From Neoceratodus forsteri (lineage: Eukaryota > Chordata > Ceratodontiformes > Ceratodontidae): a stretch of 64,000 bases of DNA. The stretch spans positions 171,310,501 to 171,374,500 of the forward strand of contig CM028131.1 of the NCBI GenBank assembly GCA_016271365.2, given 5' to 3'. The position numbers and the translations under genes are program-made. Under the pieces are notes generated by a model. The model made no database searches and was not told the origin of the DNA. It saw only the letters and a program-made list of their open reading frames with translations. Below are positions 11,720 to 21,640 of the stretch, piece after piece; position 1 is the first letter of the stretch, and every line of letters starts with the position of its first letter.

Positions 11720-12510
11720 TCAAACATGGTAGACTGCTGGACTGAGTTTGTTTACAAAGGGATATAAGGCCTGCTGTTGGGCCTTGCCCATACATTGTGA
11801 AGCAAACAAGTGTACCTTTTGGATGTCTTGTTTGAGATATTTATCATATTTATCTATTGATGCTCCATCAGCAGTGGCAGTACACAGGTCCAGAAGTAAA
11901 TGTTCTGGGAGTCTCATGAACATTCCAGTCATAATTTTAAAAATGGGGTATACTGTGTACCTGCAGATGGTGTCCTTCTTATTGCCATAAGGAGTAAAGG
12001 CAACAATTAATTCCAGTCCTTTGGGGTTTTTCTGAACAAGTTTGGATAACATAACTTTGATCTGCCTGATAGCCCATTCCACCTGTCCTGATAACTGTGG
12101 GTTGTAAGGGATATAAAACTTTTGTTTTACCCATAACAAATCCAGAATTTCCTGCATCACTTAGGCTATAAAGCCGGATCCCTGTAATCAGAATTTACTT
12201 TTAAGGATAAAGCCCTACCTGGTAAATAACTGGTTTACCAAGACATTTGCAATCACGTTGACTGTGTTGTTCTGTTTTGGGGTAGCTTTAAACTGTTTGG
12301 AAAATAGGTCAGTGATCATTACTGCAAACTAGTTGTTCTTAGTGGTTGGCATAGGGCCAAAGTAGTCAATCTGGATATTGTACCAGGGGCCTTTTGCCTC
12401 CGGGTTACCAATGCATTTGTCCTAGCTGGTATAGGATTGTTCTGTTCACAGATCAAACAGTTACTAATATAGTGTTCTACATCATAGAAACATAGAAACA
12501 TCATTTCTCA
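11720..12510 (-). pseudogene. pol: ERV A integrase remnant
   Basis: The minus strand encodes the zinc-finger end (EHYISNCLICEQNNP, the CC half of HHCC) at 12319-12504. The catalytic-core C-terminal half and C-terminal domain lie at 11720-12160: QEILDLL, SGQVEWAIRQIKVML with the catalytic Glu, MRLPEHLLLDL and a KLSPAVYHV end. Each block aligns with ERV B (QHYVDNCFICAQNNP, SGQVERANKHIKAML, MRLPEHLAIDL, KLSSAVYQV). The segment with the two catalytic Asp residues is frameshifted. A 14-base CR1-tail insertion at 12484-12497 adds a frameshift of its own. Confidence 0.8.
12484..12497 (-). mobile_element. Ultra-short CR1 3'-tail insertion with 5-bp TSD
   Basis: The 14 bases ATAGAAACATAGAA are the reverse of the CR1 terminal repeat (TTTCTATG)n. 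They are flanked on both sides by ACATC (12479-12483 and 12498-12502). ERV B has no counterpart: its integrase reads straight from the residues before to EHY/QHY. The net 19-base gain shifts the frame. This is best read as an almost wholly 5'-truncated CR1 insertion; microsatellite-like gain is the alternative. Confidence 0.55.
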
Positions 12511-13203
12511 TAAGTGGCCACAAGACAGAGGATTTCAGTCTGTCTAGTGTTTTTATTGACTCACTGGTGTCCACCAGTTGGAGTATCATGTACTTGGTAC
12601 AGTAGATACAATTTACTCTCAGGTGTTCAGGAATTACTTTTCATGAGTGTTACAGCAGTGATGTTCTAAATGAGTAGGCCATCACTGGACTGGTGAATGT
12701 CATTTTCACTTTCTATAAGAGCTATTTCTGGAAATTATTCCTCAGTTCTTTTATTAAGGAACCTATACACTGCCCTCAAATAAGGCTTCTTCTTATAGAG
12801 CATAACAAATATACATACAAAATGCTTGAACCTTATGAATGTATTAAACTGGTTAGTGTTGTGTTGTACACAAACAAGTCACTGTATTTCTCAGAGGTAA
12901 TATCAGAGAATTGGAACAGAAGTTTGTCTTCTGCCAAAGAAATTCAGTTTAGAGAGAAACAGACCCAATTAGAAACTGTAATAAAAACATTGTATCTGCA
13001 GTGCTTTCTGTAATAATCTCAGGGACATTTCTTGAAGCGGGCAGAACTTAACCCTTTCATAGAGTGTGGGAATCATTTTACGTAAGGAAAAAATTCTTTA
13101 TTCCTTTCTTAACACAAGCTGTGTCTTTCTCAAGGACTTTCAAGCTTTCTAAACCATTCACAAATATTTGTGTTAATTAGGAGACTCCTCACCTCCTTGA
13201 TTT
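12511..13203 (-). other. ERV A pol interval between RNase H and integrase, degraded
   Basis: Only the part near 12510-12570 can be matched (a KTLDRLKSSVLWPLM reading that parallels the ERV B integrase KTVQRVKTGGWWPDL). The rest has an open frame on the plus strand (12693-13013) without motifs. It may be degraded RNase H or a foreign insertion. Confidence 0.4.
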
Positions 13204-13907
13204 TCATTTATTTGCCAGGCATGTTTTAACATTGCTTGAGAATCGTACATGTACGATGAAGCAAATACTAGCCATGCACACTCTGTCATCACTAGGATGT
13301 ACAATAAGAATTCCAAACCCTGCTATCTGACCCTCATTGGTATGTGTGGCTAAGTCATCAGTCAAAACATGACATACAGTGATGTCTTTGAACACTTTCT
13401 GAGGTGCTGTCAGAAAGGGCACTGGGACAGGTAGGTCAGGGGGTTGCAGTGAACAATCATTGGTCTCTCCTGTAAATTGTAGGCCATGGGCCAACAAGGA
13501 TGGAGTTTTGATAGGAAGGATAGTGATGTCATGATCCTGTAAAATAAGAGACCAGTGTGTAAGCCTGGCATTGGATACAGAGTCATCTTTTACTCTGTCT
13601 GACAACAAAAAGTTAGTTGGCAAATGATTGGAATGCAGTACAATGGGTGCATATCCAATGATGTACATAAAGTATCTCACTGCCAGTATATAGCCAAAAT
13701 ATTCCTTTCACAAAGGTTGTATTTCAGGTCCACTAAGGCAAGCATCTGGGATGCATAAGCAATGGGTTTGATATGTCCATTGTATGTTTGGGCTAAAACT
13801 GCTGAAATTGCTATATCTAATGTAGCAGTTTCAAAATAATGCCTTAAAACTGTGTTAGGATTAACCAGTGCTGGGGCCATGGTAAGTGATCCCAAAAGAA
13901 AAGACAA
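13204..13907 (-). pseudogene. pol: ERV A RT-connection and RNase H remnant
   Basis: Bases 13677-13907 encode the RT connection (APALVNPNTVLRHYFETAT, then IKPIAYASQ), equal to the ERV B reading APALVNSTPELLFHLETAT. Bases 13204-13680 continue with SNARLTHWSLILQDHDI, SLLAHGLQFTGETNDC and CHVLTDDL, where the first catalytic Asp of RNase H sits. The remaining RNase H residues seen in ERV B (the AEL and SDP blocks) are missing. A frame change lies at about 13.68 kb. Upstream, RT fingers and palm (including the YVDD block) and the protease are deleted. Confidence 0.8.
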
Positions 13908-13982
13908 AGATATCAGTATTAGGATACCTTATACCTTCCTGTAAGAAGTGCCTGCCATTGTGTGTTCTGGGAATAATCCAAA

Positions 13983-14205
13983 CTATTCCTGGCTTGTGCC
14001 TGCTACTGCAGCCACAGTATGGGATGATCCAGGTGTCACTGATGGAGGGGGTTCTGCATCATGTGCAGGCAATGCTGGCCCTATCAAGGGTGCCTGCACA
14101 GTGGAGGAAAGTGGTGTGCAAGTTGCACGTAGTTCTCCAGCTACGGATTGTGATTCAGTAGCCATTAGGGGTGGAGAAAATAGGGCTGAAACAGCTGCCA
14201 GCTAA
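13983..14205 (-). pseudogene. ERV A gag-pol junction debris
   Basis: A short minus-strand frame (60 codons, Pro/Ala/Ser-rich, containing APLIGPALPAHDAEPPPS) lies between gag and the truncated pol. Its composition fits the linker or nucleocapsid end of a retroviral Gag, but there is no clear counterpart in ERV B. Confidence 0.3.
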
Positions 14206-14362
14206 GGTTCAGAAATCAAACCTGTAACCTTCCCCCCCAACGTGGTCTGTGATGCTGAAAATATCACAGCCACAGGGCTTTCAGAATCAGGGTTTCCCCT
14301 TCCCCATAAAATGTAAAGTAGGTTCCCCACCGGAGTGTTGCTGGATGGTAGCAACATTGTTT

Positions 14363-15841
14363 TTAATGTTGCAGCTTATTAATGCATTGCATAGGAAAAA
14401 CAGTATGTTCAGTCTTCTCATGGAAAACTGGTGCTAAATTGCATAGAGAAGAATCATAACAATTCATGTAATTAATTGCAATGTGTTCTTTAACCAAGGC
14501 CATGCTAATAAAGCAAACATAGTTAACAGCATAAGCTGTTTCTGCAGCATCAGGTGCTGACTTCATGACAGATTGCGTATCAGCTTTATTCAAAGGTACG
14601 TCAACATAATATTTAATGAGAATCTTCTGTCCCTCAGAAACACTAGTGTTACTGATAACATTATTAATCATGCCAAAAAACTCTGGTTTGTTTTGTTTGG
14701 TTATGGCAGCAATCACAGGTCCCTGTGACTGCAGGATCGAATCTCCATGGTGTGGTGGTTGGCCATTTTGGATTACTTCATGGGCATCATGGGTTATTGT
14801 GTCATGACTGTCATCACATGAACATGAGCGGCCATCTTGGGGATGGTATGGGGTTGCAACCTGATGACATGTGTGTCCACCATTTTGAGACTCTAACAAT
14901 TCTCCATTTTGTGAATCACAGAAAAACAAGTGGCTTGCCTTTGCTCTAGTCCACCCCACAGCATACTGTGAGTGTTCAAAATCAAACTCTTCAACATCAT
15001 AAGAGGCAAGGTCTTTGGGCATAAATTTAGTGTGCCCTGCCAATACCTCTGGCTGATGGTGCAAGTTCACCATATCTGACTTTTTACTCCTACATTCTAA
15101 CTGCTCAGATACAGGAGTTAGCACACTGTAAAGTGCCTTGTTTTCAGATTGCAAGACATTCCCATCTTGTAAAACATGCTTATTATCAACAGATGCTGTG
15201 TCATAATTTATATTCAAAACCTTCATTTCAAGTCTGCTGTAAAAAAAACATACTGAATCACGCTGATCAGTCAAGATTTGGTGTTGAAATACCAGCATGT
15301 TAACTCTTTCAGTAATTACTTCAGACTTATCTCTAAGTTCCTTGTTTCCAAAACGTAAGGAATCAGTGTTACTAGCCAGAGCACCATTTGTTTGAAAAAC
15401 TTTTTTTCTAACAAGTTTTGCCTTTTCAGCATTATCTCTTAAGGCATGCAGGTCATGCCTGCTTCTCTCATTAAATAGAGACTCATTTACTAGATGGACA
15501 GACTCCAGTTCAGACTGTAGTCCAATTATTCTTTCTGTATGAGTAGCCCATTTCAGACTAATTTCCTGCTTGAAATCAGCATTCTCCATTTTGCAAGCAA
15601 TATACTCTGATTCCAAAACAGATATTTCATTTAGAACAGCATCAAAACAATTAAACAACATTGCAATTAATAATCCTTCAGGATTATTGGTACCATTTTT
15701 CAATTCCCCATAATGGACAATGATATCCCTTAAAGAGCTACCATTGGACTCTGCTACTTCAGCAAAATCAAACCAACTACAGTTAGCAGTTTGGCTTGTT
15801 AAGGCATCCAGCCTCAACTCAGTAGTGATATATTTAGACAT
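14363..15841 (-). CDS. gag: ERV A gag, open for 492 codons
   Basis: A single uninterrupted frame starts about 400 bases after the PBS, as expected for gag. Residues 1-90 (MSKYITTELRLDALTSQ...) match the ERV B gag start and its NPEGLLIAML/ISVLESE block. Residues about 80-200 are Glu/Lys/Leu-rich with heptad spacing, a likely coiled coil. Residues 330-440 (GPVIAAITKQNKPEFFGMI to SVMKSAPDAAETAYAVN) align with the ERV B capsid region upstream of its ELPxEQQ-like block. There is no CCHC zinc knuckle. The C-terminus (LQH) appears truncated because ERV B gag goes on for about 200 codons. An intact 1.5-kb frame in an otherwise ruined provirus is notable. Confidence 0.7.
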   Translation of the reverse strand: MSKYITTELRLDALTSQTANCSWFDFAEVAESNGSSLRDIIVHYGELKNGTNNPEGLLIAMLFNCFDAVLNEISVLESEYIACKMENADFKQEISLKWATHTERIIGLQSELESVHLVNESLFNERSRHDLHALRDNAEKAKLVRKKVFQTNGALASNTDSLRFGNKELRDKSEVITERVNMLVFQHQILTDQRDSVCFFYSRLEMKVLNINYDTASVDNKHVLQDGNVLQSENKALYSVLTPVSEQLECRSKKSDMVNLHHQPEVLAGHTKFMPKDLASYDVEEFDFEHSQYAVGWTRAKASHLFFCDSQNGELLESQNGGHTCHQVATPYHPQDGRSCSCDDSHDTITHDAHEVIQNGQPPHHGDSILQSQGPVIAAITKQNKPEFFGMINNVISNTSVSEGQKILIKYYVDVPLNKADTQSVMKSAPDAAETAYAVNYVCFISMALVKEHIAINYMNCYDSSLCNLAPVFHEKTEHTVFPMQCINKLQH

Positions 15842-16243
15842 GTCATATAAGATAAGAAAACCTTAGCTGTCTGTGGATCAAAAACTTTGTTTGCAACCAA
15901 AGTTCATGACAGGACACAAACAGCCTTTGACGTAAGTGGACTGCTAGATGAGTATATACCCATTAAGATTTGAATCCACAAGAAAGCAATCTATATGTCT
16001 GTTTGGATCCCTTTACAGCTGTGTTCCCACAGAGAAAGAATAGGGGGAAAAAACAGATAAAAAACTCATTACACAGAAATTGAATATCTGCCAAGAGATT
16101 GTTTTGTCTGCACTGTGAAACACACAACAGACCGAAAAAAAGTTAAACAGAAGACACTATTTTAATTGCTTGTTACTGGGGATTTCTCACCCATTGTTTT
16201 AATTTACAGAGGAAATTAAAATGAAACTTGGCAAACATCCAGA

Positions 16244-16261
16244 CTCCACTCGCGGTCGCCG
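16244..16261 (-). other. ERV A primer binding site (arginine tRNA-like)
   Basis: The plus strand CTCGCGGTCGCCG, read as its complement on the element strand, resembles the 18 bases complementary to a tRNA-Arg 3' end (TCGTGGTCGCCA), with two or three changes. It lies 4 bases inside the LTR edge. The ERV B PBS gives the same tRNA class. Confidence 0.5.
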
Positions 16262-16265
16262 TTTA

Positions 16266-17272
16266 TGTAAACAAAACACTCTTGGTGTGTAGGGTAAATA
16301 ATAATAATAATACAGATTCTTGTGTCTCGGAGTCTGCCAAGAAACATTCATAAACAAGCAAGGAGTACTAATAAAGTTTATTATGCTACTTACGCCAAGC
16401 ATGTGACAAAGAAAATCACAAGGGAGATGGGTTTCTCACCACTCCGCCTGAAGAATGTACATAATCTCCAGGATTGTAGATCTTAGGTTCTCTAAAGTCT
16501 TGTCTCTCTCCCCGCTCTCCAGCTCTCTGCCAGAGAGTACTAATCTTCTAGAGCCAAGCTAGTAGTGTCTAGAGCAGCTACAGTGGGTTGTGGACAACTA
16601 TATACTACAGATAACAGCATAGCAACAGAGATTACAAAATAAATACAGATGTGAGAAACAATATGTATTGGTTCTAAGTCATTCTCCATTGGAGAATGAC
16701 TTGGGAGACAGAATTACTAATGAGTATCATATGAGACAGAATATGCTTCCTATAGCATTATAGCTTAGACAAAAGAAATGCTGACAGGTTCAAACTACAT
16801 GTGGCATTTCTTGCTTTCATACAGTACAGTATAAAACATAGAGACATAACAAAGGCTTTCTCTCTCTGTCAGCTTGCTTAGACAAAGAGAACTGCTGACA
16901 GGTCCCTATTACATGTGGCATGTCTGCCTGAGTGTAAAACATACACTACATATAATTATATGAGAATATAAGTATACAATAATCACTGATGATCCCTCAG
17001 AGTCATCTTATCAGTGATTAGGTAGATTATATATGGAATATATATGAAAGACAAACACAATCTAGATAAATGTATTACAGTGATGTATAATGAACCATGC
17101 ATGATCAATATTAGCATATCTTAGCAGCAAAGCACATTCCTAGCACTCATGCTTATACGATCTGTGCCCATATCTATGTGTTAGTGCAAAATAGCAGTAT
17201 CACAGTACAATAGACCAGGAATACAGTGTGAGGTGTATATGGGATGATAGGGGGCATAACTGAGGTGTAACA
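16266..17272 (-). mobile_element. ERV A 5' LTR (single copy, outer edge uncertain)
   Basis: The inner edge is TGTAAAC at 16266, next to the PBS. On the minus strand there is a TATA box (GTATATAG, 16598-16604), then about 220 bases of R/U5-type sequence with AATAAA at 16377-16382. U3 carries a duplicated block (below). The outer edge is placed at GTGTAACA near 17272 because it mirrors the TGT start, but no second LTR exists here to confirm it. The 284-bp tandem repeat begins just outside. Confidence 0.5.
16766..16930 (-). repeat. Duplicated U3 block in ERV A LTR
   Basis: Two imperfect copies of about 48 bases (16766-16815 and 16880-16930) share TAGACAAA, CTGACAGGT and TACATGTGGCAT. Direct repeats upstream of the TATA box are common retroviral enhancer structures; the enhancer role is inferred. 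Confidence 0.6.
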
Positions 17273-17280
17273 ATAAAAGT

Positions 17281-17913
17281 TTTCAAACTGGGGAGTTTTT
17301 TGATACAGGTCATTGGGGAAGTACAGCCATAGGCATTCACATTCCCATACAGTTTCATATAGTTGGTTATCTCTCACCAGACACTCAGCAACTCCAACTC
17401 CGAGAAAACAAAATTCATGTTCTTCATCATCACAGTCACAAATGCAGTCATGATTGACAATCATGTCATGATTCATAAAATTAATTTTTTTTACTAGTTA
17501 CTAGAATGTAAGCCTGTTTTGTAGTATCTCTCCAGGCTTCACCACTGTGCTCATTGATATGAGTTTTCAAATTGGGGAGTTTTGTGATACAGGTCATCAG
17601 GGAAGTATAGCCATAGGCATTCGCGTTCCCACACATTTTCATATAATTAGTTATCTCACACCAGACACTTATCAACTCCAACTCTGAGAAAAATAAATTC
17701 ATGTTCTTCATCATCACAGTCATGAATGCAGTCATGATTCATGATCTCTTCATGAATCACAAAATTAATTTTTTTACTAGTTACTTGCATGTAAGCCTGT
17801 TTTGTAGTATCTCTCCAGGCTTCACCACTGTACTCACTGATCTGAGTTTTCAAATTGGGGAGTTTTGTGATACAGGTCATCGGGGAAGTACAGCCGTAGG
17901 CATTCATGTTTCT
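17281..17913. repeat. Tandem repeat, about 284-bp unit, 2.2 copies
   Basis: The unit starts (TTTCAAA.TGGGGAGTTTT) at 17281, 17565 and 17848, so the spacing is 284 and 283 bases. The third copy is cut at about 17913. Units include AGTCATGATT-type dyads and a minus-strand reading with the recurrent motif MTCITKLPNLKT and SGEAWRDTTKQAY, which I do not recognise. Frames differ between copies, so coding is not supported. Confidence 0.85.
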
Positions 17914-17974
17914 GTACAGCATGTGAGTTACAGTACTGTAAGCCATGTGATGTGTGGGGGCCTGGGGGCTGCCA

Positions 17975-18140
17975 ATATTGTTGTCACTCTGCCTTACTTC
18001 GTGTTATTGTGGAATGTCAATGCAAAGTCACAATAACAAGGCGAAGTGGGCATTTCATGCTGGCCATTCTGTGTAGCGGAGTGACAATGCAAAGTACTCA
18101 CTTTGCGGGTGCTCCGCCAGCGGAATTTAAATTCACTGCA
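17975..18140. repeat. Hairpin cluster 2
   Basis: Two strong hairpins. First, ACTTCG (17996-18001) and TGTTATTGTG (18002-18011) pair with CACAATAACA (18029-18038) and CGAAGT (18042-18047); the inner stem is 10 perfect pairs. Second, GCGGAG (18076-18081) and GCAAAGT (18089-18095) pair with ACTTTGC (18100-18106) and CTCCGC (18112-18117), with a 4-base loop. The GCAAAGT/ACTTTGC words recur at 1.54-1.77 kb. Confidence 0.7.
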
Positions 18141-20315
18141 TCTCTAACAATAAGACCCAAAAGGAATTGTGGCACATTGTATATAAGGATGTAACAAAGA
18201 GAAAGGGATCATTGGCAACATAGTTTTACAAAGAGAAGAGGTTATTGTAAAAAAGTGGCTCAAGATACAGTAACTAGAACAGACAATGTGAGCAAAGAAG
18301 ATACTCTTAAGAAACAGGGAAATGATTGGTAACCATCCACCAGCCCCACTCCTCACCCCCACCCATCACCACCCTTTAGGGTCTTCAATACTTAAAATTC
18401 TTTACCAATTTGTTCCCTGAGGGCCGGTATAGGTAATTTTTCAAAATGTTAGAGGATCTTAGGTGTAGTGGACCCAGATGGCCAACCACCAGATACCAGC
18501 ACTGGCAATCCAACATCAGTATATTCTTCTGATGGCCATCAGTTAGCCTAGTCCAAGGGTAGGGGGGTCAGAACCAAGGGCTGGGCTTATAACATGAAAA
18601 GGGTCCTGGTTTATCATTTTTGTTCCTGGACTTATTTGCAACAAAATAACATACTTGATGACCATAACACAAGACAAAGCAACACTAGATCACCTGTGTT
18701 TAGATTTCAGATTTAAAATAGCAGAAATCACAATAAAAATGTTCTGGATTTCATTAAATATGTTACAACCTACCTAGTACTATGGCAGTACATATATTTC
18801 TGAAATAAAGCACTTAGGTTTTCATGATTACTGTGTCCAGACCCTCTGTGTTAAATGGCATTGTATAAAAATATGGGATAACCAAAAACTAACAAAGAGT
18901 GAAATTATCCCCACTGCACATGCTCACCAGCTTGGCATGCTTTGGAGGTTACCATAGTGATCACATCCCCATTTATGGAATGTGATCTGAGCAGCCAGCA
19001 CCCCGCCAAAACTGCAAAATGTCAGCAGGCAGGTGAGAAATTAAATGTATTGATCTTGGGATTCAACCATATTATAGCAAATAGTTAAATAACCAATATG
19101 TATAAGTACAAAGAAAGTATGTAAAGCACAGTGAGGCATATTAGTGTGAAACAATGCAAACAATGTTTTTTAACAGAGGTCTTATTATGCCAACAGGAAA
19201 GAGGGCTGGATAGAAGTCAGTGACTTTACCATGTAAGTGCACTGTTCATGAGTGGGAAACATAATCTTATTATAAGTCTTGTAAAACAAACAACACAATA
19301 CTAAACACTGTGAATGTTAAATAAAATGGATACAAATGTAAGTATGTGTGCAGTGAGCAAAGCTATGGGATCTAACAAAGCTATATTAATATGTATAAGC
19401 AATGGTAGCATGCTCACTGAGACAAATAAGAAACAAAGCTATACTTTCACAACAGTGAAGGTATGTTTGTGTTACAGGACAACATTTAAAGGGTAGACAA
19501 CCTTGTTTTGATTTTGAGGCATGCATAAGTGGTATTAACGTTCTGCTGTAAATAGGGTGAAAATAAACATTAAAAAAATATAGAGTAAAGAGATCCTAAT
19601 AGAGCCTTAGGTCAGTAACAAGACTTTCAATTTTTTGTTGCATTTATATCCATGTACAGCAGAGCATAAATGTTTGATCAGGTGACATTGCTTGTTTGGT
19701 GGAGGTCTTTAATGCACATAAATTCTTATTTTTAAAATATAATTAGTTATGATAAATATACAGTACCACTATATTTTATATTGATATACATATGATTCAT
19801 GTAAATTTATCATCAAGACATACTGCCATCCTGAAGTGGTGGGATACGATACCACAAAACGTTCAGATCTTTATTATTGACACTACTGTAGGAAGGTTAA
19901 TTCTTTCCAGAATAAAAACTTAATGCTTGAATTGGTGAATGGGTCATTTCACCATTGAACTGGGCTGATTTCTTGAGGGTGTGTGGACTGGATTCGTTAT
20001 GGTTGTTCTATATTTCAGGTGCTCAGTGGGCCACACTGCTACTCTGTGTTCTATATACTACAAACCACCAACAATTGCAGTGTCGGTTATCAAACAATGT
20101 TATCTGACATAAAAACCCTACCTTAAGAGACATTAGCTGGTGCACACTAATTATCGGGTACCCACCATAACTACAGATCAGTGTTTTTCTTTTTACTTGG
20201 GCCACCACAAAAGGTAACTTCAAATTTTGGACACTGTGCTCAGTTAATGTTCTGTCACATTAAAAACTTGAATTGAAATCAACAAACACCTTAGAAGTCT
20301 TTCAAATGAAGGATC
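18141..20315. other. No recognisable feature
   Basis: AT-rich unique-looking sequence. The only open frames are under 75 codons and without motifs. I see no repeat edge or RNA gene. Confidence 0.4.
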
Positions 20316-21296
20316 ATATCATAGAAACAAAAAATGTGTCAGCAGATAAGAACTGTTGACCCACTTAGTCTGATAATTTTTCCATGCCTATACTGTCACA
20401 GTAGACCCTACCTGATCTTCAGCTACCTCCTCACCACTTCCCTACTAAGATTCTCTTTTGCCTATCCTATGCGTACTTGAGGCCCACCACTGTTTTTGAC
20501 CCCACTACCTCCACTGGAAGATTGTTCCAGGCATCCACCACTCTTTCAGTGAAGAAGTACTTCCTCACATCCCTCCTAAATTTCACCACTTCCAGCTTCA
20601 TTGCATTTCCCCTTCTTCTCGTGCACCTTCTCCTCTGAAAAATCCTCCCCTCTTGTACCTTATTCACCCCATGAGGAGTTTATAGGTATCTGTCATCTCT
20701 CTCTCCTCTCTTCCAGGGTGTACATATTTAGATCCTTCAGTCTCTTCTCACAGGGCTTCTGATGCAACCCCTGCACCATTTTAGTTGCCTCATCTGGAAA
20801 TCCTCTACCCTGTCTATGTTCTTCCTGACATGTGGTCTCCAGAACTGGACATAGTACTCCAGGTGGGATCTCACCAATGAGCTATGCAGTAGTAACACCA
20901 CTGCCCTCTTCCTGTTGGTGATACCCCTCCATAGACACCACAGCATCCTGCTGGCCCTACCTACTGCCTTGCTGCACTACCTCGCAGCCTTGAGGTCGTC
21001 CAATATGATTAATCCCAGGTCTCTTTCATGTTTTGTGACCATCAATACCCCCCTTCATACTCCCCTTCTGGGTTTCTGTGTCCCAGGTGCATAATGTTGC
21101 AATATTTTGGATTGAAACCCAGCTGCCATACCCTTGATCACTCCTCAAGTTTTTGCAGGTCTCTGTACATTTTCTCCACCTCCTCTGGAGTGCCTACCCT
21201 ATTGGAGATTTTGCTGTCATCTACAAAGAGGCATACCTTCCTTTCCAACTCTTCTGCAATGTCATTTATAAAGACATTAAAGAGGACTGGATGGCT
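20316..21296 (-). mobile_element. CR1-2, 3' part of an older CR1 (first segment)
   Basis: The minus strand encodes the RT thumb and C-terminus of CR1: the FADDTK position is mutated to FVDDSK near 21215, SLVRSHLEYYVQFWRPH near 20860, and the [15 protein letters not shown] end near 20500. The 3' tail with ATAGAAAC is near 20322. The element stops at 21296 in the VLFNVFINDIAEEL block and resumes at 23219, so it is split by an insertion. Confidence 0.85.
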
Positions 21297-21640
21297 CCAT
21301 GGTGCTGAGTGGTGGGGCATCACTCTGGCATGCTGGCAACCTAGGTTTTTGCCCCAAGCCCAGATGCCAGGAGAGGAGGCCGGCAGGGAGGGAGTTGATA
21401 GTGTCCTTTGGATACTTTCCTCCTGGGTGGTGGGTTGTTATAAGCCCCTTTCATAGCAGCTCCTAGTAGTGGTTCACAAAGGCATTCTTGATGGCATGGG
21501 TGAAAACACGGCCACCCTGCAGTACTGGATGATGGCCTTCAGTGGGCCTCCTGCATGCTGTTGACTGTTCAGTGCACTGGACCTAGCCCCTGCCAACTTC
21601 CCTGGTGTAACAGGTGCTTTCTCCCCCCACTGCACCCCCG
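21297..21640. repeat. Inserted repeat of unknown family
   Basis: This segment interrupts CR1-2. Its start (GCTGGCAACCTAGGTTTTTG, then CCAAGCCCAGATGCCAGGAG) resembles 55918-55990 in the ERV B leader, so a dispersed retroposon family is possible. The far end of the same interruption (23060-23218) closes with an A-rich tail. Family unknown. Confidence 0.4.

Larger units (their letters stand above)
7200..17272 (-). mobile_element. ERV A: decayed endogenous retrovirus (SnRV/foamy-like), CR1 inserted
   Basis: Reading on the minus strand, this provirus keeps a 5' LTR (right end), an arginine-tRNA-like PBS, gag, the RT-connection/RNase H region, integrase and env. Order and sequence match ERV B at 52-63 kb. 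Protease and most of RT are gone: gag-derived sequence joins directly to the RT connection near 13.91-13.98 kb. Env is split by a plus-strand CR1 (9370-11510). No 3' LTR or polypurine tract was found on the left; the gypsy relic occupies that side. Parts are listed separately. Confidence 0.75.

Noticed and set aside
17281..17913. CRISPR-like array
   Set aside because: Units are 284 bases, directly tandem with no spacers, and the context is vertebrate.
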